A stretch of DNA of 64,000 bases from Narthecium ossifragum (GCA_963920575.1 OY986975.1:3149961-3213960); one strand, 5' to 3'; shown: positions 49,001 to 62,284, numbered from the stretch's first letter. Program-made: numbers and translations. Notes: generated by a model not told the origin, from the sequence alone.

Positions 49001-49801
49001 AGGAGGCAATCCTAATTTAGTTCCAAAACATTCTCCATTCTCCTTTCTTGCATCCAAAGCCCCCCATGTCGGCTGTCCAAAGGAGGCCCTTTTCTTGTAA
49101 ATCCTCGCAGGATCTCAACTTGGTTTCTTGCATTGATCCAACTCCATCTCAGTAACTCAAGTTTCCCTTCTCTGATCTCTGTTCCAAAGTTTTATCTTTG
49201 TTTGGAAATAAAAAGTGGTAGTTTGAGGGTGGAGATGTGCTATGGGCAAAATCTCTCCCTTTCATCTCGGAACCCAAATGGGCTTCTCTTGAAATGAATC
49301 AATATTGGTTTTCAATCTTACTTGGGGTCTCTTCAGCCAAGCCAGAAGCATTTCTGATCGTATTTGTCTAGTGTTATGGATTTCATTTCCAGTTAGAAGA
49401 AAGTTTGTCTTTTGATATGTTTCGGGTTTGATCGGATTAAAGAGAGCTATTTTCCGGTTAAAAGAGAAAGTGGGTTTCTCTAAAAACACTAGAGCTCGTA
49501 TAATTGAACTCGAATTCGAGAATGAATGTGTAGGAAATTATTTTCAGTGAGGAAAAAGGTGCCTTTGTTGTGGGGTTTGGGTTTGATCTGTATCCGGATG
49601 AGCTCTTTTCCAGGTTGAAGATGTGGGTTTCTGCAAACGTTTGATTTTCCGAATCTTTGAGAGATCTTATTCAAGAAGGAAGTGAGCTCTTTCAAGAATC
49701 TTGGTACCTTTTCAATCCAATGGGAGCACATTGATCCTTGGGTACAATAAGAATTTTTCTTCTGAAAGGAAGATAGTGTGGGATAACAAGGCAGGTTAGA
49801 G

Positions 49802-52456
49802 ATGATTCAGCTGCTGTTTCTGGTTTTATTTGCTGAGGGTGTGGTGGCATTGCTTCTAATGGTGAAGATTGGGCCGCTGAGAGAGCTGGCACTGAAGGGG
49901 CTTGATCAGCTGAAGGCTGGGAGGGGGCCAGCAACAGTTAAGACCTTGGCATGCACCATGGCGGTGATTCTGGCTTCCAGTGTGGCTAGCATCCTCAAAA
50001 TACAGAACAGAGGGAGAAAGCTCGGGACTGTCACGCCAATGGACCAGGTCCTATGGAGGACTCATCTTCTCGAGGCTTTGCTTATTGGTATGCTCTAGTG
50101 TTGAATTCATATTGATGCTGTTAGAATGAAATCTATAATCTGCATTTGGATTCCATTTGATAGAAATGTTATCCCATTCCTTACAATTAAACCAAACTAG
50201 CATCCACAAATAAGCAGGCTTACTACAGATATGTTGGACTTTTCAAATTTGCTAGTGCTATTTTTTGCTAGGTTTCAATTGTTGACCACATGCTGATGAT
50301 CAGCACAAACTTTTGCTGGAATATCTTGTTGTATTTAGTTGAGATACTACATACTTACATGGCATGTCATTAAGTATGCGATTCAATTGGACACTTATTA
50401 ACTGCCCCTTGTTGAACCAAAGCCCATGGAATAACATATGATTTGTGCAATTGTTTCTTAGATTTGTGCCAAATCTGGATTCTACTTAGTTGATTATTTC
50501 TTGGTCTTTTGGATACTGTATTAGAATGTAGATATGTTAGAATATTGGGATTTTTAAATCTTTAAAAGCCTTATCATGTGATGTAAAATCTCGTATCGAA
50601 TCAGGGTTGTCTTAGAGGTCTTTTTGTTTTTTTTTTACTCACATTTGCATGCTTTCTTGTGACGAAATTAGAAATTAAGAGTGGTCATTATTACCTAGTG
50701 AATTTCTCTTCGATCTCTTGTACACTGCTACCATCCACTAATTCTTCTTCCATGCACTAATTCGTCTTCCTCTTCTCCTCCCTTGTGCTAGACATGTATT
50801 TTCCCTCCTCATATTTGCTTTTTTGACACAACCTTTTATGATAGAAAAGAGATGAGAATGATGTGCAAGTACCTTATTAATGTTGCTAAGCAGCATTGTG
50901 TAAAACTTGATCATGAACCCATTGCTCCGTTTGTTTGGCATTTTGAGAATCTCTGTGATCACAGTGAGGAGTATTAAAATGAAGCATGTTCATCATCTTC
51001 CATCAGCAAGTCAGCTTTGTGCACTACCTTTGATAGCCAGATTTCCTGAAGTCCTTCAATTCTCCTAATGAAAAGATATCAAGAGGTTGAAGCAAAAGGA
51101 ATACGTAAACCCTTTGTGCTTATAAAACTTGGGATCAGAAAGTAGACTAGAATTTGATGGAGAAGTCATCAGTCATTTTATTTGCTGAAAATCTTTTGGA
51201 CAATCTATGTAATCCCAATGAGGAGATAGAAGCACAATGCTGGATGGAGAAGTCATTTTTCCATCTATAGCATAGCTGCTTGTTGTATGGATGTAAAGAA
51301 GTAGAAATATGTTGTATTTCCAAACAATTAGGCGATGAACTACTAGTTTCAGAAGACAAATTGTACAATTGAACTTAATCATGTGAAATTAGCATCCATA
51401 TGAGGGTAGTCACTTCAGACCTTGTATGATGCAATGGCGACTTCCTGGTATCACGTCTTGTCCACTGTTTACTCATATTCAAAATTTGATGATATTGTTG
51501 AGGGCTTAACACTTTATGGATGATAGTCAACAAAACCATGACATTCATAATTTCTACAGTGATAAAGTAAGTATTGTCAAGATTGACAGGGTTTTTGCTT
51601 CATGTTACTTTGATATTGGTAGAATTCTGGGACTAAAGCATGTCCTTGATGGAACAGTGATAATTGGTGTCCAAACAATTCAAGATTGTGGGTTAAAATG
51701 CTTTCGCTTTGGAATTGTGCTAGTTGGCATGTCAGGTAAAATTCAAGCATATTTCCTTCGAAGGTACTTGAGTACCTGCTATTTCCCAGTTAGGAGATTC
51801 ATCTGTTTTGGTATCTCATTATGCAAAAGTAGGGTTGGAATCTGATCAGAAAGATGTGATAAAGTTTTTGAACTTGAGATTTAAGAACTTTCTGTATACC
51901 AATTGCTTTTGTTTCAGTTTCTTGGAATTGTGGGGCAGTATATCTATGGTGCAATTAGTTTTACTGGATTATACGTAAGGGTCTTCTGCTCATGAGGCCT
52001 TACAAGTAAAGCTATTACATGATAACACTAAACAGAGCACCTAGTCTCTGGTAAAATATTCCTGAAACTTTTCTTCTTTTTGCAGGTTATACTCTTTTCC
52101 TTGCGTTGGTGATCGATCGTTTGCACCATTACCTTCGAAAACTGGTCAATCTGAGGAAAACAGTTGGAGCTTCCAAGGAGGAGGCTGAAAAGCTTAAAAA
52201 CGAGCAGTTCCAGCACAAAGATAAAGCAGAAAAAGGTTCCAATGAGATTAAGAAGTTGCAGGAGGAAGTCAGCAGCCTAACTGAGAAGACAAAGAAGCTG
52301 AAATTGGAGTTCGAAGAGCAGGAGAAACGGGCAGTGTCTGCCGAAGCCCATGTTGTTTCCCTCCTAAAGCAATCAGAGGAGCTGCTTCTCGAGTATGATC
52401 GCTTGCTCGAGGACAACCAGATCCTTCAGGCTCAGGCTCTATCCTTTAGAGGTTGA
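49802..52456 (+). CDS. BAP31-like ER membrane protein
   Basis: Two coding exons, 49802-50087 and 52086-52456 (218 residues). The join reads CTTATTG|GTATGC and TTTTTGCAG|GTTATACTC. Three hydrophobic segments: residues about 2-23 (IQLLFLVLFAEGVVALLLMV), about 46-64 (KTLACTMAVILASSVASIL) and about 88-108 (HLLEALLIGYTLFLALVIDR). A long charged coiled coil follows, from about 115 to 205. This is the architecture of the B-cell receptor-associated protein 31 family, an ER cargo and quality-control protein; the plant function is less clear. The last residues (ALSFRG) lack a plain KKXX retrieval motif. Intron 1 is 2.0 kb. Upstream 49000-49800 is the likely 5'UTR and promoter. A CT run (52487-52525) lies just after the stop, in the probable 3'UTR. 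Confidence 0.92.
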
Positions 52457-53137
52457 AACTTGAGAGCCTAGAGCAACTTAAATCTCTCTCTCTCTCTCTC
52501 TCTCTTTCTCTGTTTCTCTCTCTCATGTTGTAATTTTCTCTCCCTTACATGAAAGAAAAGTTGTGGATGTTCTTCAGGGTGCCGATGGGCTTTCTCAGAT
52601 ATTCATCCTGGTCCAAAGCATGTCCGCAGCATGAAGGTCATTGAAGACCTGTTTTTTCTGATGTTAATTCTTATTTTGGTTTTTTCCAAGAATTCTCTTT
52701 GAGTTGTGGTGTGCTACCAGTGCTGTTTTAGATTTGTAAACTTGAAGGTGGTTCAAGTGTGTAAAGCTGAGTATGGAAAGTATTATCTGGTTCTGCCATT
52801 TGTTGCCATGTTAAGTTTCATGGTTTCACCAAAGGAGAACTGCCGTATCTTCCCGTTTCTGCGTTTCATGGTCTCAGCAATATCGAATTCTTCTGTTCTT
52901 TCCTATTTGCAAGTATGCATGTTGGAAGCTTGAGTGGTGGCAATAGAGTATCATGGTGCATATAACATCAAAACTTGTTAGATTTCTGTTGCAGATGAGA
53001 GGTTTATCCAAGAGCTACATTTTTTTACGAGACGTATTTGTATATAATCCTGTCAAGTGTCTATAAGCTCTGAATGGTTTCTTCTGATAGGAGGAAGACA
53101 TTGCTGTTTAACAGAATATAATCTTGTACTACATCAA

Positions 53138-53210
53138 GGGGATGTAGCTCAGATGGTAGAGCGCTCGCTTAGCATGCGAGAGGTACGGGGATCGATACCC
53201 CGCATCTCCA
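53138..53210 (+). tRNA. tRNA-Ala (AGC)
   Basis: A 73-base cloverleaf with acceptor stem GGGGATG pairing CATCTCC and discriminator A. The G3:T70 wobble pair, the alanine identity element, is present. D arm GTAGCTCAGATGG (A box), anticodon AGC within CTTAGCATG, and T arm with GGGGATCGATACCCC (B box). T runs follow at 53221 and 53238, serving as pol III terminators. No intron. Confidence 0.97.
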
Positions 53211-53815
53211 CTTTCTTAAGTTTTCACTTAACTTTGATTTTTTTTTGGTGTATTAGTTATATGTTCTCTTTTGTGCTATCTTTTTGTGTGTGTCAGTGTG
53301 TTCTTGTGATATAGCAGTTGCAAAACAGATGTCTTTCAGGATTCAGACATTCATGGATCAATTATCATCACCATCAACCCACCCAGCCTGCCTCATAAGC
53401 CCCTTGCATTTTGAGGGATAGGCATACAAAGGATAGCCCAACCATCCTACTAACAACCCATAGTTGTTTGAATTACAACAATGCTTTAGTGTTGTGATCA
53501 CTGGCAGCTTTGAAAAATAAACATCACTACTACTACTAGCACCGGCTATCGAAAATAACCTGGGTTTCTCAATTCAAAATACAATACCCTGTCGATTCAG
53601 TGTTATATCCAACCTCAAACTCAGGCCCCGACAAACTTGAAAACTATATGAGAGCTTTCTCTGATACTAAACATCGAAGAAACCATCGATAAGGGGGGGA
53701 AGGAAGCACTACTACTATCCAGGTGTTTTCAGGTTACGCTCAGTAGAAATTTACAATGTTGCAAAGATTTACAGAAACACAAGAATGCTATGAAACAACA
53801 CAGAATGACGTGAAG

Positions 53816-56800
53816 TTAAGCAGATGAGGAACCGCGCAGCTTGTTTGCAACATAGAGGAGGTGGCTGATGTTTGTGGATGGGTAGTTCTGCAGCAGCTTG
53901 AGGTTGGATGTAAAGTCACCAGCTAATAGACGTCTCCGAACAAGGATCAGCATGGCACAACATACCCGAAGTAATGTTTCCTGTGGAGCCAAAGCCTCAA
54001 GTTAGAACCTTAATTAGAGAAATAGGTTGGAATGGACTCGCACAAATGATATAACACAACTAACTAGTTTAGATAAGAAAGTAGAAGAATGCTACCTGAG
54101 GACCTTCGGGGTCACTCAATAGTGTGTCCCAAATGTGAAGGCTGTCTGCGAAATTGAACTCTTGGGTCAACAGTAGGGTTATCCATCTAAACGCATAGAA
54201 CTGAGGATTAACCTGAACCGTACATGTAAGTTGTGTTTAGACAACACTGTCATTTTTAATTTCTTCTTTCTCTTTTGAATTGAAGTAAGGCTACAGGGTA
54301 CCGATAAGAACAGCAGTTGTGAGCGAAAGCAACTAATCATGGAATTAAAAGACGCAAACCTGAGCATTTTCTACAAAGGAAAATCACTAGGAGTTTACAC
54401 GTATGTATAGAGCATTCACCTAACTAAATCAAGGATGGTAAACAAAGTAAAGTACCTCTAGTATTGTTATCTTCTCCTCTCCATAATGCTTGTTCTGCAG
54501 ACTACTTTAGCTTAAAACTATGCTTTCCAGAAACCCACAGAATTCCAATGCAAATCTTATCTCTCTTCCCAGACACCCACATATACAACTTTTCAGAAGC
54601 TAAATAAACATCCAAATAAATTCCTGGTTTAGACAACTGCTCAAAATATCAACTAGCACATGTAGATACAAAATACATGTGAACATCTAGCATACCTAAA
54701 ACAGAAAAGCGTCATAGACAAATGTTCCCTTTTATCAATTCCATGCACGTGGTTGTGCTTCCTACGTTAACTAAATACAAACATCGGTCTTCCATATCAA
54801 CATTTACCATAGTTCTTCTAACATTCTTATGATACTTCCAACAAGCACTCCTCAATTAGAAAACACTTTCAATTTCTTTGCATCTTCAGTAAATATTTCA
54901 CGCCATAGGAAAAACTCAGGCATTTATTTCCAAGCAGTATGATACGTATTGTCATTCTTAAGAAAATGCGCTGTGACAAACAAAATTCAACATTCCAAAC
55001 TTAACAGGAAAACCTTAATTTTAATGCTAGCCATAGATTGCAGATAGTTCCTGCTGAGAAGCTTCCTAACTCATCATGGCGGAAACCGATATCATAATTT
55101 CTGGAAATGATTTGTAGGATGAGAACATCGAGGAATGATACCAAACTTGGAGAAAAATTAATTATTTGAAGATCTGTGAATTTCTAGATGTCTAAGGACG
55201 AATATAAAGGATAATAGCAAAACAGCAATTTTCAAATGACAAGAAAAACTAAGTATGTAGGGGACAGAAAAAAACTGACGACAACTGAAAGATACTAACA
55301 AATAATGCTGTGCATGCTTCACCATAGAATGCCGTGATCAAGAGTTCAGCTTTGCATGGTAAAAGAGCGAAACTTCTAACCGGAATAGCTAATGCATAGC
55401 TACAATAAGACCTACTTAACATGACAAAAAAGAAGAATTCAACCATGCAATACGGTGTTTTCGACCAGAAAAGAAAATAGTAAGTTTCAAACGTTTTCGA
55501 ATAATCAAACAATACCATATGATTTAAGCATATAACATCCAGAACCCATATAACATCAAAAACTCTATTATTAGCTTTTCTTACTTTGGTTGTAACCTCC
55601 AAATGGCGCCAAAGCTCTCCATCATGCTTCTTTAAAAGGTCTGACAATTTTGTTATTGTAGAACGAATGCCAACAACACTGTTGTCAAGTTTCTGGCAAA
55701 AATTATCCCTAAATCCACTTAACAACTCAACAAAACAAAAGAACGCATCTGGTTCTGCAGCTGCCTGCATGAAAATCATGAAATAACTAAATCTCCAACA
55801 AAAACAAAAGAGGACACTGAATGAAGTGGAAACATGGACAAGGAAATAAATTACACTAAAATGCTTACTTTCTTCTTAGGTCATATTGAAATGCATAAGA
55901 GCATAACCATAAACATTCTTCATCCATTCACCAATACATAGATGCAAGTGTACTACAATCTGAAAAAGTTCAGCTAATTTCTTTTCATATGTCATTCCAG
56001 GATAGCTGTTGGCATGGAACCTAAAAAGGAGAGAAATATACTCAGCACAGAACCTGTGCTGATGTACCACACCAGGTGGCACACCTAATGCCACCCGGCA
56101 CGGTAATCCTTGATGCTAATGTTAAAACCTACAAACTTCTAATGGCTTGGAACGAAAAATAGCTCCCAGACATAGAGATAAAAGAAATAACAGATAAAAA
56201 TAATCAAATTGACATGCTTAAACAGAGAAGGTAACGATCTAGGTGGATCGGCATGCGTACAGAAAAAATAAAGACTGATAACAAAGCCTAGCATCCAACA
56301 TATTTTCTTAAGTTCTTCCTCTCCATGGCAACGGTTAATTGGACAGGAACAAGCCACGCTCCTCAGACCTATCAAATTGCTACAGGCCCATGTCATTGAG
56401 TTGCATAAAAAAAAGCGTTTCAGACTATGAACATGTTCTTAAATTCTACTAAAAAACCTTATCATAAGGTAAAATTTTTCATACAACTACAGTTTTCAGT
56501 AAGGCTAAGCCAATGGACCATTAGAGGCTGAGCAAGCTGATCAAATTAAGGAAGTTGCAACCTGAAGTAGGAAGGCAGAACTTTCCCCATTGTTTCTGAT
56601 CTAATCATAAACAGAAGGAAACAATTAACATGCAACACAGATAAGTAAGACGGGGAAGTGGACCAATATCTCTACCATGAGACTTTCCTGATACAAATGT
56701 GAGCTCAGACACTACTGCCCCAACTTTACCATGGATCCACTAAAAATATTTCCGGAACCTCAAAATTCAGATTCCTAGCCTACTAAAGAATAAGCGAGAC

Positions 56801-59727
56801 TTAGACCAGTACTTAAATTTATGGTCAATAGAATATTTCACCCTCAAAAAGTCCTAAATATCATATTTCACCCTGCAATCTTTGAGATGTGATATTAACC
56901 CTTAATTTAAAGTTTCAAACTCATAAAATCCTTGACAATCTAGGGACCTTGCAATGCACGTCCCCAGTATGTAACAAGGATTTGACTAGACAGCGTATCG
57001 AAAGGGAAACCATTAAACCATTATGCAAACCCCTAACTCCATACTCTATCTCCTGCCCTTGCTCTCCCAAGCAAGAGAAATTGAAACAATTGCAATCAAG
57101 GCAGGCAATTGTGCTTAATAGAGTCTTTAACGTTCATCCAGAAGAAGAGTGTCGTGTTCGGCTATCTTTGGTTAGTTTCAGGAGTGAGAATTCCAGTATT
57201 TTAGAGAGCTGTCCTTTCTAGCGGCCTTCATATGCTAGATGCAGATGATGTCAAAGCATGTCAAGCAGAGGCTGAAGTTCTGCCTATTTCAAAGAAAGGA
57301 CAGTTTTTGCAATAACTATTCACTAAATAATTACAAGTGAATACGCCATAGTGAACGCATGTGCAAAGAGACCATTGACCACTATATGAATCAATATGGT
57401 TTTCTGAACGCTCTCTCATGCCCATCGACCAAATTTTCCCAAGTGATACGCACAACTGTGAGCATTATAACTATAATTTTAAAACCGTATAAAACTTCAC
57501 CAATGATCTTTGACATAGAAGACAGTTCCAAGAGTTTTTCTCAGGTTCATCCGAAAGAGAAATGAAGTAACACCCCAAATGGGTTCAAAAAGCCAAAATT
57601 AACAAAAAATGCTGGAAAAAGAATGTCTGAAAGGTTGATCCCGAATGTATGATTATAAAATCTTGCATACAGCAGTTCAATAACAATAAATCAGAAGACT
57701 TTCTTTATAAGATTGCAACTTGAATTTTGTTCCATTTGGTGAAAAAAATATAATGCAATTAGATGCTCAACATAACACCTCGACAACGTGAATCATGTTT
57801 CACATAAGTAACGTAAAATTAGAAAAGAATGATAGGGAATAATGGTACTTCATACAGCATTGATCTCATCTGGATCATTCTTGAATACGTAAAACAGAGG
57901 AGCCAAAACTTCATTCATTCCTTGTACATATCGTATACCCGGATTCAACTTTGCAAAGATAATAAGTATATTCCTCAAGGAATCCTGGCAACAATCAGAA
58001 GTTTATAGTGAGCTAAGTTGAACTGAATGTCAACACCATATTAAAGAACCAAAGCAAAACACCAACCTGATTAGACTTTGCAAATGAAGTATCACCAGAG
58101 AAAAACTGCATGTCTGGATGTGTACGCTTTACGTCTCGATCAATTTGCTCTATAATTTCTGAATCCTGTGATTAAGAGACTGCTCAAATTGGTATACTAT
58201 GAGTGCAACAACTATGCATCCAACAACTGACGAGTTTGAGCTAAGAAAAAGCTATGTAAGTTGGAAATAGCATTACTTTCCATTTCAGAGAGAATCCTTT
58301 AATTGACTTTGAAATCTATGAGATAAAAGGCTTCAAACAAATGCATGAAAGATGAACTAAAAAAGGAGGTCTACCAAATAATGATCATTGGAACCCTCTT
58401 CCATCATGTTTTTTCCAAAGCAGCAGTCTTTTTCTAACTAAATAATACCTGGAAAAACTGATTCCATACGCTGGTCTTCCCAAGGCTCAATGGGTGCTCC
58501 CCATGAGTTATCTCTGATCTTGGGAGGAAGCCCTTGCTATCATATCCCAGCGCCTTACTACTCTGACCAGACGATTCATCAATCCTTCGCGTGATCTCTG
58601 ACTGACTAGCAACACAAACTATCAGAAAGCCTCAAACCGCATTTCAAAGGTCACAATACAAATGTGATATTTGTATAAAAGATCAGTTCAATTTCTAGAA
58701 CACCCATAGTATTGCTTTACATATGAATGATGAGTTAAAACCAATCAACAACTGTTTTTAAAATGCCAAGAGCATCTAAGACGAAGGCTTACAGGGTTCA
58801 CAAGAAATTCGTCTTTAAAAGCTCTATACTGAGACCTCTTCTTCTCCAATTCATGTGCCCACAACCCACGATCATTTGGCAAGTACCCCAAAAGAAGCTG
58901 CAAACCATTTTACGAAAGCAAAATATCAACACATAGCCCATCTGCATCCCATAAATCCAAAATCAAAACTTTACAACTCTAAGGGCCCGTTTGGATCGAG
59001 GATAAGTATGCATAAACAGGGTTTATGCATCCAAACACTTTTCTCTAAATCCTACATAACCACCTTTGATGCTTGCATAATTATCCACTATGCAAACTTA
59101 TCCTATCCTCAATCCAAACGGGTCCTAAATCAGAGACCTTCCACACGGTCGCGCGGATGCCGGCCACGTCTGGAATCCCCTGCGACGCCAATCTCCTCAA
59201 CTCCACAATGCTTATCACCTTCTGGGACAACTGCTGCAAACACAATATAGCAATATTTAGCCCACGAGACGGCACAAGGAAAAAATGGGGGCTTTAACAG
59301 GAAGTGGGGATCCAAAACCTTAGAAATTGAACCCTAAACTCCGTTCTCTCAAATTTAATGCGTAAAATTCACAAAAAGGAATGAACACAAGAATAGAGAA
59401 AGAAGGGTTTTTGAAGCTAAAATAAACTATAAAACCGTAAAACTAAGAGCATTCTTAACTAACCTCGGCAAGGAGTTGGGACTGTCGCGAGACTTCCTCG
59501 GGCGAGGACTCTCGAGGGGGATCGGGATGGGGAGGCTCCGGGGGAGGAGGTAGTGCCGGCGGAGAAGTCGAGGGCGCCTGGAGAGGCGGCTCTGGCTTGG
59601 GGGCTGAGGCGGCGATGTAGGAGTGGTGTTGGTGGGTAGGGGGCTCCTCCTCGTCGGCGGGAACAGCGGCGGCGGGAGTCGACCAGAGAGAGCTGTTCAG
59701 CCAGTCGGGGACGCCTTTCTTGCCCAT
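53816..59727 (-). CDS. TBC1 domain family member 13-like Rab GTPase-activating protein
   Basis: Nine exons, all joined in phase 0: 59464-59727, 59138-59233, 58793-58897, 58449-58601, 58067-58165, 57856-57984, 55585-55764, 54096-54212 and 53816-53980; 435 residues. It starts MGKKGVPDWLNSSLWS, then a Pro-rich linker, then the TBC domain. The arginine finger is in IDRDVKRTHP and the glutamine finger in YVQGMNE, so GAP catalysis looks intact. Later motifs are FCFVELLSGFRDNFCQ, FRWITLLLTQEFNF and DSLHIWDTLLSD. The product should speed GTP hydrolysis by Rab proteins in membrane traffic; the target Rab is unknown. The stop is at 53816. MITEs sit in intron 2 (58983-59125) and upstream (59878-60073). 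Confidence 0.93.
58983..59125. mobile_element. PIF/Harbinger-like MITE, 143 bp, TSD TAA, next to a splice donor
   Basis: The left end GGGCCCGTTTGGATCGAGGA mirrors GGACCCGTTTGGATTGAGGA read inward from the right. TAA lies at 58980-58982 and 59126-59128. It is in intron 2 of the TBC1D13-like gene, 12 bases inside the donor at 59137. Confidence 0.92.
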
Positions 59728-59877
59728 GCCGGGCCGATCCGACACGATACGGTTCACGAGGACCGTAGCGTCTCGGGCATCGGATCGGAGTCGGGGAAGG
59801 CTTTGGGAGCTCGTCGTGGTCGAGGGCGACGCTGCGACGGGGAGTTCAGAGGAGAGAGAACCCTCTAGGCCTTGTTT

Positions 59878-60073
59878 GTTTTGGGGTTATCCCCGTTTTT
59901 AATGGGGTTATCCCCATTCCTATTCCAAACACCAGAAATAATCATTACAGGTTTATTCCCATTTCACCTATCACCATCACTCTACTTTTTCCTATCTCCA
60001 TTCCTTAACTCCACTTTTTCTAATCTTATTTTTCCTTAACTCCACTTTTTCTAACGCCGAATCAAACGGAGGC
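59878..60073. mobile_element. Castaway-like MITE upstream of the TBC1D13-like gene
   Basis: GGCCTTGTTTG at the left mirrors GCCTCCGTTTG read inward from the right. CTA is on both sides. It lies about 150 bases upstream of the ATG at 59727, in the promoter or 5'UTR. It resembles a MITE-like stretch inside the 3192-bp unit (TTTTTCTAAC near ATCAAACGG). Confidence 0.7.
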
Positions 60074-60581
60074 CTAAGTGCAGAACTAAGGGTATTATCG
60101 TGATTTTATGATATCGAAGGTTTTTATACACATGGATCATTCTGTTTCGTGCAGTTAGCTGTCCGATGTGCTCTGAGACTACAGTAGTCTACCGTAGAGG
60201 GGTAAAGTGGGCCGGTATGGCTTAGCTATGCCCTGCCGCGTAGCTTGAATGGCCTGGCCCAGACAGGTAAATCCCGGGCCGTAGTGGGCCTGTTGGCCAT
60301 GACCCGCAAATCATGGGCTTTAGCCTAGGTTCACCATGTGATGTTTGTTCCAAGCAAGAACTAGTCTTCACGAGCTCAAGGTTTTCATCCGTATGCTGTT
60401 TCTTAACCCTTTTTGTTAATAGAGTGAAATTAATCAGTTTGGATGAGTACTAGTCATAAATAATGAAGCACAAGCTAGTTAGTATGTGTTATATATACTA
60501 GTATTTGTTTCAATGCAGCTTACTTCCTGGAAGCACAGTTCGATGATTCTGGCAACATATCAGCCCTCATGCTGTTAGGAT
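60074..60581. other. Intergenic DNA with GGCCC-rich low-complexity stretch
   Basis: 60205-60310 has irregular GGGCC/GGCCC units like those at 9760-9945. Nothing else is recognised. Confidence 0.45.
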
Positions 60582-60697
60582 TATTTTTTTTTTTTTTTTG
60601 TTAGTTGAGCACGGCAGTGGGGGGACGTGAGAAGAGTACCGGCTGGGTGAGAGAGAGAGAGGGTATCATCCTTCGAACCCGGGTCCTTCACAGGACA
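60582..60697 (-). mobile_element. tRNA-derived SINE, 5' truncated, TSD of 16 bp
   Basis: CTCATGCTGTTAGGAT flanks it at 60566-60581 and 60698-60713. The minus strand has GAAGGACCCGGGTTCGA (B box), the same CT-rich body as the copy at 11070, and a poly-A tail of about 18 bases. The A-box part is missing. Confidence 0.9.
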
Positions 60698-60713
60698 CTC
60701 ATGCTGTTAGGAT

Positions 60714-61360
60714 CCACAGCTTAGTTATTCGCCGCCACGCGAAAAGGTTCACGACAAAAAAAATTTCCCACCTTAATTATATGCGCAGAAAGGATGTTAC
60801 AATTCTTTTAAAACTGCTTGCATAAAAGTGTACTGGCTGGAAGTTTTGATTTTGATAGCAGAGGATTTTTTTTTTCTTTCTTTCTTTCATTTTCTTTTTT
60901 CTTTTATTAGATCAGCCACAGAAAGGCTAGGAAGAGATAACAAGGGACTACACAAAAAACTGCACAAAAGTAAAATCAATAACAACACAAAAGAACAAAC
61001 TAGAAAACTAAGAAAGAAGAGGAAAGTTTCCAGAGTGCTCAGATTCAGAAGCAAAGACCAAGAATGAGACCAGTGACGAACCCTTCCAAGTCTGGCAAGT
61101 GCATCTGTTTGTCCCACCAAGTCTCAATGCACGGATCTGAAGATTGAGACCTCAAAACGAGCTACGAGGGATCACATCTCTCTTAACAGTCCTCCTAACT
61201 CCGCAGGCCATGACAATTTACAATTAATATACTTCACTAAAAACCTCGCATCCACTTCTATCAAAACTGAAGTACACTTGAGATCACCAGCCATCTACAA
61301 GTTCTTGGTCAGGTTTAGCTATGAAATGGGTTGGGTTTGCCTAAACACATAATTTATATA
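60714..61360. other. Intergenic DNA with a CTTT microsatellite
   Basis: A TTTC/CTTT run lies at about 60868-60905. No gene is recognised. Confidence 0.5.
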
Positions 61361-62284
61361 GGGGTTGTTTGGTTGCATGTATCAGCTGATACATGCATCA
61401 ATTGATGCAACCTTTTAATACAAACCAGTGTTTGGTTGGTCAAATGCATCAGCTGATGCAAAAAGAGGCTCAGATGCTGCATCAGCTAATGCAGCCAAAA
61501 TGGTTGTTTCTGCTGACGCAGCATCAGCTGATGCATCACTATATGAATTAAAATATTATTTTCGGAATTAATAAAACCTTGAATAAATCCAAAAAATCAA
61601 TATATGAATTCCGAAAAATCTAACAACCCAACCAGAAAATCCGAAAATTCATGGAAAAAAAACTTTACATGAATATATTATTTTCAGAATTAATAAAATC
61701 TTGAATAAATCCGAATAATCAATATATGAATTCCAAAAAATCTGAAAACCCAACCAGAAAATCCGAAAATTCGTGGAAGAAAAACTTTACATGAATATAT
61801 TATTTTTGCTTGTATTTTTGTTGATTTTTATTAAAAAAATTATCATAAACGAATTAAGTCCGGAAGATAAGTAAAGAATTGGACACTGTTATTCAAGATT
61901 TGGTTGATACTTTGTAGTTAAGAGTTTGCTAAAACGATTTTAGGTTAATACTCACACCTGCTTGATCTTTTTTACTTTAATAATTAAGAAATTATTAAGT
62001 TAGCACGAGCTCAATAATTTAATAAATATAGTCAAAGAAAAAATATAGCTAAATAAAAAACAGCTAAAGAAAAAAAATGATATGAAACAACTGTATCAAC
62101 TGATGCAATACATACCAACCAAACAGAAAATGAGTTAATACTGCATCAGTTGATACAAGCAACCAAACAAACAGGTGATGCTAATACTGCATCAACTGAT
62201 GCAGCATCAACTGATGCAGCATCAACTGATACACTGCATCAACTGATGCACTACATCAACTGATGCAAGCAACCAAACGTCCCC
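61361..62284. mobile_element. Harbinger-like non-autonomous element, 924 bp, palindrome-rich ends, TSD ATA
   Basis: GGGGTTGTTTGGTTGCATGT mirrors GGGGACGTTTGGTTGCTTGC read inward from the right. ATA lies at 61358-61360 and 62285-62287. Both subterminal zones carry many TGCATCARYTGATGCA-type palindromes. The interior is AT-rich and holds a 122-bp tandem repeat. No transposase. Confidence 0.85.
61550..61803. repeat. 122-bp tandem repeat, two copies
   Basis: TTCGGAATTAATAAAACCTTG at 61561 recurs as TTCAGAATTAATAAAATCTT at 61683. The match runs through ACCCAACCAGAAAATCCGAA and ACTTTACATGAATATATTA. Confidence 0.9.

Noticed and set aside
56060..56105. Another Helitron-like 3' end (GTGCCACCTGG and CCACCCGGCACGG)
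   Set aside because: There is hairpin-like sequence, but no CTAG terminus followed by T in the right place.
57261..57565. Short open frames within the TBC1D13-like gene
   Set aside because: They lie in the 2.1-kb intron between the exons 57856-57984 and 55585-55764 and show no coding similarity.
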